From NCBI GenBank assembly GCA_902796375.1, contig CADBOW010000131.1:1-13779 (forward strand): a stretch of DNA of 13,779 nt, given 5' to 3'. The position numbers and the translations under genes are program-made. Shown in pieces: positions 6,710-13,779 of this stretch. Every line of letters starts with the position of its first letter. Position 1 is the first letter of the stretch. Below the pieces are notes generated by a model. That model worked only from the letters and a program-made list of their open reading frames with translations. It was not told where the DNA came from and searched no databases. The DNA comes from an uncultured Lachnospiraceae bacterium. Lineage in GTDB: Bacteria; Bacillota; Clostridia; Lachnospirales; Lachnospiraceae.

Positions 6710-8464
6710 CTACCGAATCGTTCGCGAGAACACCTTCCTGGCATAATCCAGGAATTCCATATTATTCCGGGTGCGGCCGAAGAGCTTGATGATATCCTCT
6801 GTGGCTTCCTCCGACTTGGTTCCCCGCAGCTGCTGGTGCATGAGATCCAGCACCTCCCTTTCATCATTGGAAAGCAGCAGATCATCCCTCCGGGTTCCTG
6901 ATTTCGCGATATCAATGGCCGGAAATACTCTTCGCTCCGAGAGACTCCGATTCAGGACCAGCTCCATATTTCCTGTGCCCTTGAACTCCTCGAATACCAC
7001 ATCATCCATCCGGCTTCCGGTTTCGATCAAAGCAGTGGCCAGGATCGTAAGGCTTCCGCCTTCCCGCATATTTCTGGCCGCTCCGAAGAATTTCTTCGGC
7101 ATGTGAAGTGCCGCCGGATCCAGACCGCCGGACAGCGTCCTTCCGCTGGGGGATACCGTCAGGTTATATGCTCTTGCAAGACGGGTCAGGCTGTCCAGAA
7201 GGATCACCACATCCTTCCCCGATTCAACCATACGTTTTGCCCGCTCGATCACCATTTCCGAAACCCGCTTATGATGCTCCGGCAGCTCATCAAATGTGGA
7301 GTAGATCACCTCCGCATTCGATGCAGTGATGGACTCCTTAATATCCGTAACCTCCTCCGGGCGCTCATCGATCAGAAGCACCAGCACATGGACCTCCGGA
7401 TATGCTACGCTGATCCGCTTGGCGATCTGCTTCAGCAGTGTGGTCTTTCCTGCCTTCGGCGGAGATACGATCATACCTCTCTGTCCCTTTCCGATAGGAG
7501 AAAACAGGTCCACGATCCGAAGAGATACCGGTGCTCCGGTATAATCCAGGCGGATCCTGTCATCCGGGAAGACCGGTGTCAGACTTTCGAAGGGTTTCCG
7601 CTTCATGACCTGGGACGGGAACAGTCCGTTGACCGATTCGATATATAGCAGTGCCTGAAACTTCTCCGTCTGCTGCATCCTCTTCCGGATAGGTCCGGAA
7701 ATGATATCTCCGGTCTTCAGACCGAATTTCCGGATCTGTGCCGGAGACACATAAATGTCCTTCTCTCCGGGCATATAGTTGTCACTCCGGATAAATCCAT
7801 ATCCCTCCGGCATCACCTCCAGGATCCCGTTCGCCTGACTTCCGCTGGAAAGTGCCGGGTTATACTCCTGACCATCATATACCAGGGCTCTTGCTTCTTT
7901 CGGTTCGGAGGGGACGATCTCCATCCTGTCATCCTGTGCTTCCGGCTGCTTCTCCACCACCGCCGGAACCTCCTGTTTTCTGGCTACGATTTCGGCTTTC
8001 CTCTCCGTTTTTACTGCATTCGTAGTCTCTGATGCAGCTTCCGCAGGCCGGCCGTTCTTTCCGGCTGCAGCCTCCGTTCTGCCGCGCTTACCTGCAGCAG
8101 ACTCCGTCTTGCCGCCCCGCCTGGCCGCTGCGTCTGTCCTGCCTCTCTTCTGCTGTGCAGCCTCTGTCCTGCCGGCCTTCTGCTGTGCGGTCTCTGCCTT
8201 GTCGCTCTTCTGCTGTGCGGCCTCCGTCCTGTCGCTCTTCTGCTGTGCAGTCTCCGACTTACCTGCACTCTGCCGCGGAGCACGTCCGCCCGCCTTCTTC
8301 GGTGCAGCTTCCTTCTTCGTCTCCTCCACCGGACGGTGCATCATTTTCTCAACATTTTCAAGAAGCTCCACCAGTTCCTTCTTCTTCATGGTGGATACAT
8401 TCCGGATCCCCTTAGCCTTTGCGGCTTCCCGAAGCTCTGCAATGGTGAGTTTGTTATAATCCAT
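6710..8464 (-). CDS. rho: Transcription termination factor Rho
   Basis: Hexameric RNA-dependent ATPase/helicase that ends transcription. From ATG 8464 it has 584 residues, longer than the roughly 420 of E. coli Rho because of an N-terminal insert. Order: Rho N-terminal SAP-like helices (about 1-40, L-T-I-A-E-L-R-E-A-A-K); a low-complexity basic/Gln/Ala insert (about 50-175) holding a 10-residue repeat at 66-145; the cold-shock-like RNA-binding domain (about 210-280, E-G-Y-G-F-I-R-S); and the ATPase core with Walker A P-P-K-A-G-K-T-T (335-342), Walker B V-V-I-L-L-D-S (419-425), the Q-loop region S-P-S-G-R-T-L-S-G-G (438-447) and an intact C-terminus. The frame runs upstream to 8539, but the GGAAAGGAAGG site and the SAP domain start support 8464. 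Confidence 0.97.
   Translation of the reverse strand: MDYNKLTIAELREAAKAKGIRNVSTMKKKELVELLENVEKMMHRPVEETKKEAAPKKAGGRAPRQSAGKSETAQQKSDRTEAAQQKSDKAETAQQKAGRTEAAQQKRGRTDAAARRGGKTESAAGKRGRTEAAAGKNGRPAEAASETTNAVKTERKAEIVARKQEVPAVVEKQPEAQDDRMEIVPSEPKEARALVYDGQEYNPALSSGSQANGILEVMPEGYGFIRSDNYMPGEKDIYVSPAQIRKFGLKTGDIISGPIRKRMQQTEKFQALLYIESVNGLFPSQVMKRKPFESLTPVFPDDRIRLDYTGAPVSLRIVDLFSPIGKGQRGMIVSPPKAGKTTLLKQIAKRISVAYPEVHVLVLLIDERPEEVTDIKESITASNAEVIYSTFDELPEHHKRVSEMVIERAKRMVESGKDVVILLDSLTRLARAYNLTVSPSGRTLSGGLDPAALHMPKKFFGAARNMREGGSLTILATALIETGSRMDDVVFEEFKGTGNMELVLNRSLSERRVFPAIDIAKSGTRRDDLLLSNDEREVLDLMHQQLRGTKSEEATEDIIKLFGRTRNNMEFLDYARKVFSRTIR
8030..8269 (-). repeat. 30-bp (10-residue) tandem repeat, 8 units, inside rho
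   Basis: Eight exact 30-base periods encode units such as K-S-D-R-T-E-A-A-Q-Q, K-S-D-K-A-E-T-A-Q-Q, K-A-G-R-T-E-A-A-Q-Q and K-R-G-R-T-E-A-A-A-G. Each unit keeps K/R near positions 1 and 4, T/A-E at 5-6, A-A at 7-8, and Q-Q or A-G at the end. No unit is frame-shifted, so the array is maintained as protein. It is predicted disordered and basic, and lies before the RNA-binding domain. Confidence 0.9.
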
Positions 8465-8595
8465 AGAACCTTCCTTTCCTATAACACATATATATATACA
8501 GACTTTTCCTGTTTCGTTCCATCTTCTTCTCAAATACAAATGGGATTTGCGCCGACATGGGTCATGCGCGTTTGAATTGGTGATTACCGATTCTC

Positions 8596-8624
8596 AGTAT
8601 ATCATACTCCTCCCTATATTTCAC
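8596..8624 (-). promoter_or_regulatory. Candidate rho promoter
   Basis: On the minus strand GTGAAA (8619-8624) is followed by a 17-base spacer and TATACT (8596-8601), with TG one base before the -10. This gives a leader of about 130 bases before rho. The -35 matches consensus at only four positions. A plus-strand candidate (TTGGTG 8577-8582, 17-base spacer, TATCAT 8600-8605) overlaps it, so divergent overlapping promoters are possible. Confidence 0.35.
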
Positions 8625-8712
8625 GCACTTTTTTCCAACGGGACACTGTCAGGTAATCGTTGGCACGATTCTCATCACATAAATCGTCCTCGGTGCTTTG
8701 ATACCTCAACAG

Positions 8713-8743
8713 AAAAAGAGCCCTGTATCACTACAGAGCCCTT
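8713..8743 (-). terminator. Strong minus-strand intrinsic terminator in the rho-DUF4364 gap
   Basis: A 12-bp stem pairs 8732-8743 with 8716-8727 around a GTGA loop (minus sense), followed by five T residues (8713-8717, shared with the stem base). Two of the pairs are G-U in the minus-strand RNA but would be A-C mismatches in the plus-strand RNA, so the hairpin is built for minus transcription. The nearest recognisable minus gene upstream is engB, more than 690 bases away across DUF4364. Confidence 0.75.
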
Positions 8744-8813
8744 AGCATTTTTAGATATCAAGGCAAACGCCCTTTTTATTAAACCAAACACCGTCAATGC
8801 AGTTTTAGGCATC

Positions 8814-8842
8814 TTGCATTTTGCACCGTTGTGGGGTATTCT
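8814..8842 (+). promoter_or_regulatory. Weak candidate promoter of DUF4364
   Basis: TTGCAT (8814-8819) is followed by a 17-base spacer and TATTCT (8837-8842). This would place the transcription start about 28 bases before the DUF4364 start codon. Both hexamers are imperfect and there is no extended -10. Confidence 0.3.
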
Positions 8843-8876
8843 ATACGTACCCTGTCCGCGGGGCAGAGGATTTCTT

Positions 8877-9437
8877 ATGGGGAAGGAAATTATGGACGGA
8901 TTATTCTTATACAAGATCATCATTCTTTATATGCTGGACCGCATCGACGAATACACACTGACCAATACGCAGCTCACCAGCTTCATCCTGGATCGGGGCT
9001 ACACAAATATGTTCAACATTCATGAGTCTCTCAGTGAAATGATCGACTCCGGTTTCATATCCGTCAGCACCATCCGCGATACCCAGCATTACAAGATCAC
9101 AAATCTGGGCGAGGAGGCACTCTTCTACTTTGAAAACCGACTCCCGAATCCCATAAAGCAGGACATTCTGGACTATTTCAAGGAAGAGCGGATCAATCTG
9201 AAAAATGAATCCGAGATCTATGCGGATTACTACCCGAACGACAATCAGGAATACACCGTAGAGTGCATCATCAAGGAACGAAAGGATACCCTTCTGGACC
9301 TTAAGTTCAATGTGCCCACCCGGGATCTGGCCGTGTCCATCTGTAACCGCTGGCGGGCGAAGAGCACAGAGGTATACGGCTTCCTGATGAATGAGCTGGC
9401 CAGTCCGGACACGGACAACGACCATCCCCAGGAATAG
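8877..9437 (+). CDS. DUF4364 family protein (winged-helix-like)
   Basis: Small Clostridia protein of the DUF4364 family, 186 residues from the chosen ATG. Seen: L-Y-K-I-I-I-L-Y-M-L-D-R-I-D near the start, then T-N-T-Q-L-T-S-F-I-L-D-R-G-Y-T-N and E-M-I-D-S-G-F-I, a layout like a PadR/winged-helix DNA-binding fold, followed by a C-terminal half with A-D-Y-Y-P and a conserved strand region. A regulatory role is inferred from the fold only. The start at 8877 has AGAGGA 6 bases upstream; ATG 8892 with AAGGAA is an alternative. The frame runs back to 8547, but the extra part is not family-like. It is the only intact plus-strand gene, divergent from rho and convergent with engB (4 bases between stops). 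Confidence 0.85.
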   Translation: MGKEIMDGLFLYKIIILYMLDRIDEYTLTNTQLTSFILDRGYTNMFNIHESLSEMIDSGFISVSTIRDTQHYKITNLGEEALFYFENRLPNPIKQDILDYFKEERINLKNESEIYADYYPNDNQEYTVECIIKERKDTLLDLKFNVPTRDLAVSICNRWRAKSTEVYGFLMNELASPDTDNDHPQE

Positions 9438-9441
9438 CCGG

Positions 9442-10029
9442 TTACGGATTCACATACTCATCCATCAATGCCAGGATCTCATCCCGTCCCTGCTTGGACA
9501 GCCCGGAGTACGGAATGATCGTGACATCGTTCCCGCAACCCAGTCCGCTGCGGATCAGCTTCACCTGCTTATCCTTCTGGCTCCGCTTGATCTTGTCCAG
9601 CTTCGTGGCGATGATCACCGGCTTAAAGCCGTTCTCACAAACCCAGTTGTACATCAGCTTATCATTTGCACCCGGCTCATGCCGAATGTCGATCAGAAGA
9701 AAGACAACCTTCAATGTCTCGCTCTGTGCGAGATATCGTTCGATCATCTTTCCCCACTTTGCCTTCTCCGTTTCGGATACCTTAGCATATCCATATCCCG
9801 GAAGATCCACAAAATAGAACTCCTGGTTGATCCGATAGAAATTGATGGTCTGGGTCTTTCCCGGCTGGGAGGATGTCCGTGCCAGATTCTTCCGGTTCAT
9901 GAGTCCGTTGATCAGGGTGGATTTTCCTACATTTGATTTCCCGGCAAAAGCAAACTCCGGAGCATCATGCTCCGGAAGTATGCTTGTTACGCCGCATACG
10001 GTTTCAAGTTCTGCCTGTTTTACGATCAT
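9442..10029 (-). CDS. engB: Ribosome biogenesis GTPase YsxC/EngB
   Basis: EngB (YsxC/YihA) GTPase for 50S subunit assembly; essential in several bacteria. Its 195 residues fit the family. Seen: G1 G-K-S-N-V-G-K-S (30-37), the G2 region with T-S-S-Q-P-G-K-T-Q-T (52-61), G3 D-L-P-G-Y-G-Y-A (75-82), G4 T-K-L-D (142-145), and a G5-like Y-S-G-L-S-K (174-179). The ATG at 10029 follows AAAAGGGGA. It is the last gene of the tig-clpP-clpX-engB operon, 39 bases after clpX. No terminator fits in the 4 bases before the convergent DUF4364 stop. Confidence 0.97.
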   Translation of the reverse strand: MIVKQAELETVCGVTSILPEHDAPEFAFAGKSNVGKSTLINGLMNRKNLARTSSQPGKTQTINFYRINQEFYFVDLPGYGYAKVSETEKAKWGKMIERYLAQSETLKVVFLLIDIRHEPGANDKLMYNWVCENGFKPVIIATKLDKIKRSQKDKQVKLIRSGLGCGNDVTIIPYSGLSKQGRDEILALMDEYVNP

Positions 10030-10068
10030 AGCGTCCCCTTTTCTGTATGTCAGTAACGATTATTATCT

Positions 10069-11355
10069 TTACGCATTGCGTTTGGATGCCGTATCTGCCT
10101 TATGCACACGGCTCTTGTGGGTCTTGGGCTTATCCCGGAGTGTCTTCTCCGGCTCAGCGCCTTCCGCAACTGTCTCCTTCGTAATAAGACAGCTCTGAAC
10201 CATGTCGTCCGATGGGATCTCATACATCAGATCCATCATCGCATTCTCCATGATGGCACGAAGTCCCCGGGCACCGGTATTCCGTTCCATGGCTTCCTTC
10301 GCGATCTCACGAAGTGCATCCTCTGTGAAATTCAGTTCCACATCATCCAGCTCAAACAGCTTCTGATACTGCTTTGTGATGGCACTCTTCGGCTTCACAA
10401 GAATGTTCACAAGCGCATCCTCGTCCAGCTGATCCAGTGTAACGATCACCGGAACACGCCCTACAAACTCGGGAATGATTCCGTACTTCACAAAATCCTG
10501 AGGCTGAACCTGCTTAAAGATATCACCGGTATTTCCCAGCTTCTTATCCTCGATCTCAGCATTGAATCCGATGGATTTCTTTCCGATCCGGTTCTCGATC
10601 ACCTTATCCAGTCCGTCAAATGCGCCGCCGCAGATGAACAGGATATTGGTGGTATCGATCTGGATCAGTTCCTGCTGGGGATGCTTTCTTCCTCCCTGGG
10701 GAGGTACGGAAGCAACCGTTCCCTCTATGATCTTCAAAAGTGCCTGCTGAACACCCTCACCGGAGACATCTCTGGTGATGGATACATTTTCACTCTTCTT
10801 TGTGATCTTGTCAATCTCGTCAATATAGACGATTCCCTTCTCTGCACGTTCAATATCATAATCCGCAGCCTGGATCAGCTTCAGCAGGATATTCTCCACA
10901 TCCTCGCCCACATAGCCGGCCTCTGTCAGCGTCGTTGCATCCGCAATGGCGAAGGGCACGTTCAGCAGCTTGGCCAGTGTCTGTGCCAGATAGGTCTTAC
11001 CGGAGCCGGTAGGTCCTGCCATGATGATATTACTCTTCTGCAGCTCCACGTCGAAGGTTCTTCCGGACAGAACACGCTTATAATGGTTATATACCGCTAC
11101 GGACAGCGCCTTCTTGGCAGCCTCCTGACCGATCACGTATTCATCCAGGAATGCCTTGATCTCCTTCGGTTTCAGAAGATTGATCTCACCGGAGTTCTGC
11201 TCTTTGGCATTATCATCTTCTATGATCTCCATGCAGATATCAATACATTCGTCACAAATATAAACCCCCGGACCCGCAATCAGCTTTCGCACCTGATCCT
11301 GGGACTTATTGCAAAATGAACATCTGACTTTTTTCTCATCTGTACGATTTGCCAA
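10069..11355 (-). CDS. clpX: ATP-dependent protease ATPase subunit ClpX
   Basis: AAA+ unfoldase that feeds substrates to ClpP. At 428 residues it is of normal length. Seen: an N-terminal four-cysteine zinc-binding domain (C12, C15, C34, C37), Walker A G-P-T-G-S-G-K-T (114-121), pore loop G-Y-V-G (147-150), Walker B V-Y-I-D-E-I-D (176-182), RKH loop (223-225), the I-G-F loop that docks on ClpP (262-264), the Arg finger region E-F-V-G-R-V-P (296-302) and sensor-2 G-A-R-G-L-R (361-366). The C-terminus ends in a basic tail, about residues 407-428. The start codon is TTG at 11355, supported by GGGAG 7 bases upstream, overlapping the clpP stop, and by the match to the family N-terminus. Confidence 0.98.
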   Translation of the reverse strand: MANRTDEKKVRCSFCNKSQDQVRKLIAGPGVYICDECIDICMEIIEDDNAKEQNSGEINLLKPKEIKAFLDEYVIGQEAAKKALSVAVYNHYKRVLSGRTFDVELQKSNIIMAGPTGSGKTYLAQTLAKLLNVPFAIADATTLTEAGYVGEDVENILLKLIQAADYDIERAEKGIVYIDEIDKITKKSENVSITRDVSGEGVQQALLKIIEGTVASVPPQGGRKHPQQELIQIDTTNILFICGGAFDGLDKVIENRIGKKSIGFNAEIEDKKLGNTGDIFKQVQPQDFVKYGIIPEFVGRVPVIVTLDQLDEDALVNILVKPKSAITKQYQKLFELDDVELNFTEDALREIAKEAMERNTGARGLRAIMENAMMDLMYEIPSDDMVQSCLITKETVAEGAEPEKTLRDKPKTHKSRVHKADTASKRNA

Positions 11356-11366
11356 TGTCGTTCTCC

Positions 11367-11951
11367 CTATTTCCGGTTCGTAACAACCTTATCGATCAGC
11401 CCGAACTCGCAGGCCTCTTCCGCGGTCTTCCAGTTATCTCTTTCACATGCTTCGGTCAGTTCCTCAATGGTCTTGCCACAATTCTCAGCCATGATCCGGT
11501 ACAGGTTCTCCTTAGTACGCTGGATATGTGCTGCTGCGATCTGCATGTCAGTTGCCTGTCCCTGCATTCCGCCCAACGGCTGATGGATCATGATCTCCGC
11601 ATTGGGAAGCGCGAAACGCTTTCCCTTCGCTCCGCCGGAGAGCAGAAATGCTCCCATGCTGGCTGCCATTCCAACACAAATGGTGGAGACATCACACTTG
11701 ATATAATTCATCGTATCATAGATCGCCATACCAGCGGTAACGGATCCGCCGGGGCTGTTGATATACAGATTGATGTCCTTCGTAGAGTCCTCCGACTCCA
11801 GGAAGAGCAGCTGGGCAACCACAAGACTTGCGGTCACATCATTTACCTCGTCTCCCAGAAATATGATGCGCTCCTTCAAAAGTCTGGAATAAATATCATA
11901 TGCCCGTTCACCGCGGCTACTGGTCTCTATGACGGTAGGTACTAATGCCAT
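11367..11951 (-). CDS. clpP: ATP-dependent Clp protease proteolytic subunit ClpP
   Basis: Serine peptidase that forms the tetradecameric chamber used by ClpX (and ClpC/ClpA where present). Its 194 residues are typical of the mature-type bacterial enzyme. The catalytic triad is intact at S98 (G-M-A-A-S), H123 (M-I-H-Q-P) and D172 (E-R-D-N-W), and the oxyanion loop I-N-S-P-G-G-S is at 64-70. The ATG at 11951 has AAAGGAGA with 6 bases of spacing. It lies 24 bases after tig and 11 before clpX. No CtsR or CIRCE heat-shock operator was seen in the operon, so regulation seems to come from the tig promoter. Confidence 0.98.
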   Translation of the reverse strand: MALVPTVIETSSRGERAYDIYSRLLKERIIFLGDEVNDVTASLVVAQLLFLESEDSTKDINLYINSPGGSVTAGMAIYDTMNYIKCDVSTICVGMAASMGAFLLSGGAKGKRFALPNAEIMIHQPLGGMQGQATDMQIAAAHIQRTKENLYRIMAENCGKTIEELTEACERDNWKTAEEACEFGLIDKVVTNRK

Positions 11952-11975
11952 ACGCTTCTCCTTTCCCCCTGTCGA

Positions 11976-13262
11976 TTAAACTTCCTTTGCGTTCTCTGCC
12001 AGGAACTTCACTGCTTTACGATTCTTCAGGTCACGGCGAATGGAATCAAGCTCCTTATCGCCTGCCAGCTCCTTAAACTTATCTACTTCCAGCTGATAAG
12101 CCTCTGCCATCTTCTTGATCTCTTCATCCACTTCCTCGTCTGTTACTTCGAAGTTCTCGGCAGCAGCTACAGCTTCAACTACAAGGCTGGACTTGATCCG
12201 TGTGATCGCATCCGGCTTCATCTGCTCCATCATGTCCTCACGGGACTGCTTTGTGATCTGCAGATACTGATCCAGCTTCAGTCCCTGATAGGACAGACGC
12301 ATATCGAAATCCTCAAGCATACGCTCCTGCTGGAGTTCGATCATCGGTTCGGGGATCTCCATCTCAGAAGATTCGATCAGCTTCTCGATGCACTTGGACT
12401 CCTTCTCACGCTCAGCAGCATCCTTCTTACGAAGCTCCAGTGTCTTCCGTGTATCCTCCTCATACTCTGCAAAGGTATCAAATGCGGATACATCGCTTGC
12501 AAACTCATCATCCAGCTCCGGAAGCTGTGTCTCCGTGATGCTGTTCAGCTTAACCTTGAACAGAGCCGGCTTTCCAGCCAGATTCTCTGCCTGATAATCC
12601 TCCGGAAATGTAACATTTACATCAAATTCATCTCCAACGTTCTTTCCGACAATCTGATCCTCAAATGTATCGATAAAGGAATGGGATCCCAGAGTCAGGG
12701 AATAATCCTCGCCCTTTCCGCCTTCAAATGCCTCATCATCAACGAAGCCCTCGAAATCGATCTTAACCTCATCCTCAAGCTTTGCGGGACGATCCGTAAC
12801 AGTTACCTTACGTCCGTTCTCCTTCTGAGTCTTGGCGATCTCAGCCTTAACCTCCTCATCGCTTACGGAGATGTCAGCCTTCTCAACCTCAAGGCCCTTG
12901 TAGTCGCCCAGCTTAACCTCGGGGCGGATGGCAACCTTAGCCACATAGATGAAATCCTTGCCCTTCTCGATCTGAGATACGGAAATCTCCGGTCTGGATA
13001 CGATATCCAGATCACATCCATCCACCTCGACCGGATATGTCTTATTGATCAGATCATTGGCCGCATCCTCATAGAATACCTCTGAGCCGTACATTTTCTC
13101 GATGTATGCCATAGGCACCTTACCCTTACGGAAGCCTGCCATCTGGAACTTACCCTTGGACTTGTTATATGCGCCCTTCAGCGCCTTCGTAAACTCCTCT
13201 GCAGGAACAGTGATGGTCAGATCCGCCATGCTGCCTTCCAGTTTCTCAACCGCTAAACTCAT
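11976..13262 (-). CDS. tig: Trigger factor chaperone/prolyl isomerase
   Basis: Ribosome-associated chaperone that binds nascent chains at the exit tunnel. Its 428 residues are normal. Seen: an N-terminal domain with the ribosome-docking signature G-F-R-K-G-K-V-P (43-50), a central FKBP-type peptidyl-prolyl isomerase domain (about 160-245, from E-D-E-V-K-I-D-F-E-G-F), and a long helical, acidic C-terminal domain forming the chaperone arms. The ATG at 13262 has a perfect AGGAGG with about 8 bases spacing. It is first in the operon with clpP, clpX and engB, linking folding of new proteins with degradation. Confidence 0.98.
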   Translation of the reverse strand: MSLAVEKLEGSMADLTITVPAEEFTKALKGAYNKSKGKFQMAGFRKGKVPMAYIEKMYGSEVFYEDAANDLINKTYPVEVDGCDLDIVSRPEISVSQIEKGKDFIYVAKVAIRPEVKLGDYKGLEVEKADISVSDEEVKAEIAKTQKENGRKVTVTDRPAKLEDEVKIDFEGFVDDEAFEGGKGEDYSLTLGSHSFIDTFEDQIVGKNVGDEFDVNVTFPEDYQAENLAGKPALFKVKLNSITETQLPELDDEFASDVSAFDTFAEYEEDTRKTLELRKKDAAEREKESKCIEKLIESSEMEIPEPMIELQQERMLEDFDMRLSYQGLKLDQYLQITKQSREDMMEQMKPDAITRIKSSLVVEAVAAAENFEVTDEEVDEEIKKMAEAYQLEVDKFKELAGDKELDSIRRDLKNRKAVKFLAENAKEV

Positions 13263-13779
13263 TTGTATATCCTCCTATTTTCGCGTCTTATGGCATCCCG
13301 GTCCTCCGGTACCACACAGTCCGCTGACATTCTGAATTTGATTTTTGAGCCCATTCGCCCATTAACCACAAAATTATAGCATAGAACGATATGGAAGTCT
13401 ACATGTATTTTCGCATTTCGGGCAGGCATTTCATCGAAGGTTTCCGTCCCTGTCTTCCCTGCTGTTCCGGGTATGCAGCCGGCCGAAGGGACACGAGAAA
13501 AGGCCCTGTATTTCTTTCCCTTGATCACCTGCATTCCTGACCAGGGTGTGATCTTATAGGTTGCCACTACGCTTCCGATATAATCTCCCTTACCGGTCAG
13601 AGTGATCTTGTAGGTTCCCACATTCTTCGAGGACGCATTTGACCATTTTGCAGTATAATCCTTACCCTCAACAAGCTTCTTTCCTTCCAGGACCACGCTC
13701 TTTATGGTGGGCTTCAGAACAGACTGATTATAGGTAAATGTATCCCCTCCTTCTCCTTGTAAAAAGAGGGAATCCAGGC
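13259..13779 (-). CDS. C-terminal end of a cell-surface Ig-like/YDG-type repeat protein (partial)
   Basis: The frame is open at the right edge (5' end missing) and stops at 13259. The part at about 13540-13779 matches the pattern of extracellular repeat domains common in Lachnospiraceae surface proteins: F-T-Y-N-Q-S-V-L-K-P-T, V-L-E-G-K-K-L-V-E-G-K-D-Y-T, N-V-G-T-Y-K-I-T-L-T-G-K-G-D-Y and ending A-T-Y-K-I-T-P. The last 95 or so residues (13259-13543) look unlike protein of this class: they include R-M-S-A-D-C-V-V-P-E-D-R-D and cross the tig promoter and ribosome site, with an ATGA overlap on tig. The true gene may end in a longer tail, or may be frame-shifted with the tail as read-through. 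Confidence 0.6.
   Translation of the reverse strand, partial: LDSLFLQGEGGDTFTYNQSVLKPTIKSVVLEGKKLVEGKDYTAKWSNASSKNVGTYKITLTGKGDYIGSVVATYKITPWSGMQVIKGKKYRAFSRVPSAGCIPGTAGKTGTETFDEMPARNAKIHVDFHIVLCYNFVVNGRMGSKIKFRMSADCVVPEDRDAIRRENRRIYK
13373..13401 (-). promoter_or_regulatory. Extended -10 sigma-A promoter of tig-clpP-clpX-engB
   Basis: On the minus strand a consensus TATAAT (13373-13378) is preceded by TG one base upstream and by TAGACT (13396-13401) with a 17-base spacer. Transcription would begin about 105 bases before the tig start. It lies within the open frame of the upstream surface protein. Confidence 0.75.

Larger units (their letters stand above)
8614..8923. other. Unidentified stretch open on both strands; possible repeat or gene remnant
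   Basis: This part of the rho-DUF4364 gap is open on the minus strand from 8923 to 8675 (82 codons) and in a second minus frame from about 8730 to a stop at 8614-8616, which ends R-W-K-K-V-R-E-I. The plus strand is also open from 8547 into DUF4364. No ribosome site supports any of these frames, and the two minus frames look like one sequence divided by a frameshift near the terminator hairpin. Long opposed frames of this kind often mark a dispersed repeat or decayed mobile element. I do not recognise a family and propose no gene. Confidence 0.3.

Noticed and set aside
8465..8539. N-terminal extension of Rho
   Set aside because: The extra 25 residues precede the SAP-like domain and lack a good ribosome site; ATG 8464 has one.
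10102..11319. Plus-strand open frame of 405 codons opposite clpX
   Set aside because: ClpX on the minus strand has every family motif; the plus frame lacks a ribosome site and domain features.
11952..13372. CIRCE or CtsR heat-shock operator for the clp operon
   Set aside because: No TTAGCACTC/GAGTGCTAA or GGTCAAA-type heptad repeat was found before tig or clpP.

Overview
The window looks like chromosomal core-gene DNA from a Firmicute of class Clostridia, probably Lachnospiraceae-like. This rests on gene content and order (rho, rpmE, DUF1385, prmC, prfA; tig, clpP, clpX, engB), the DUF4364 gene, strong AGGAGG-type ribosome binding sites, and moderate GC. No plasmid, phage, CRISPR, tRNA or rRNA signature was found. 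Almost every gene is on the minus strand, so the text follows transcription from high to low coordinates.

Right block (13779 to 9442). The C-terminal end of a probable cell-surface repeat protein enters from the right edge. Its open frame runs, perhaps only by read-through, into the promoter and start of tig. tig (trigger factor), clpP, clpX and engB (ysxC) follow with gaps of 11 to 39 bases and form a protein folding/quality-control operon driven by an extended -10 promoter at 13373-13401. ClpX starts with TTG.

Middle (9441 to 8465). A single plus-strand gene, DUF4364, converges on engB with only 4 bases between the stop codons, so the two transcripts should overlap. A strong minus-strand-specific intrinsic terminator lies beyond the DUF4364 start at 8713-8743, inside an unexplained 300-base stretch that is open on both strands.

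Central block (8464 to 3076). rho carries a perfectly periodic 8 x 10-residue low-complexity insert. rpmE (L31) follows, with its own promoter, a structured leader and a terminator. Then come a DUF1385 membrane protein, prmC and prfA. PrmC methylates the GGQ motif of RF1, the prfA product, so substrate and enzyme are adjacent. An 11-bp tandem repeat spans the prmC end and the prmC-prfA gap.

Left block (3075 to 112). Between prfA and lemA there is a plus-strand relic of an XRE-type regulator that has lost its middle. Its ribosome site and symmetric upstream elements remain, and a bidirectional-type terminator follows it. lemA and a DUF2207 membrane protein form a two-gene membrane/envelope operon. 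Nothing could be assigned to positions 1-111; short open frames enter from the left edge but are too short to identify.

No clearly new multi-gene system was found. The best leads are the eroded XRE gene, the 11-bp repeat at prmC/prfA, the Rho repeat insert, and the overlapping engB/DUF4364 transcription with its distant terminator.
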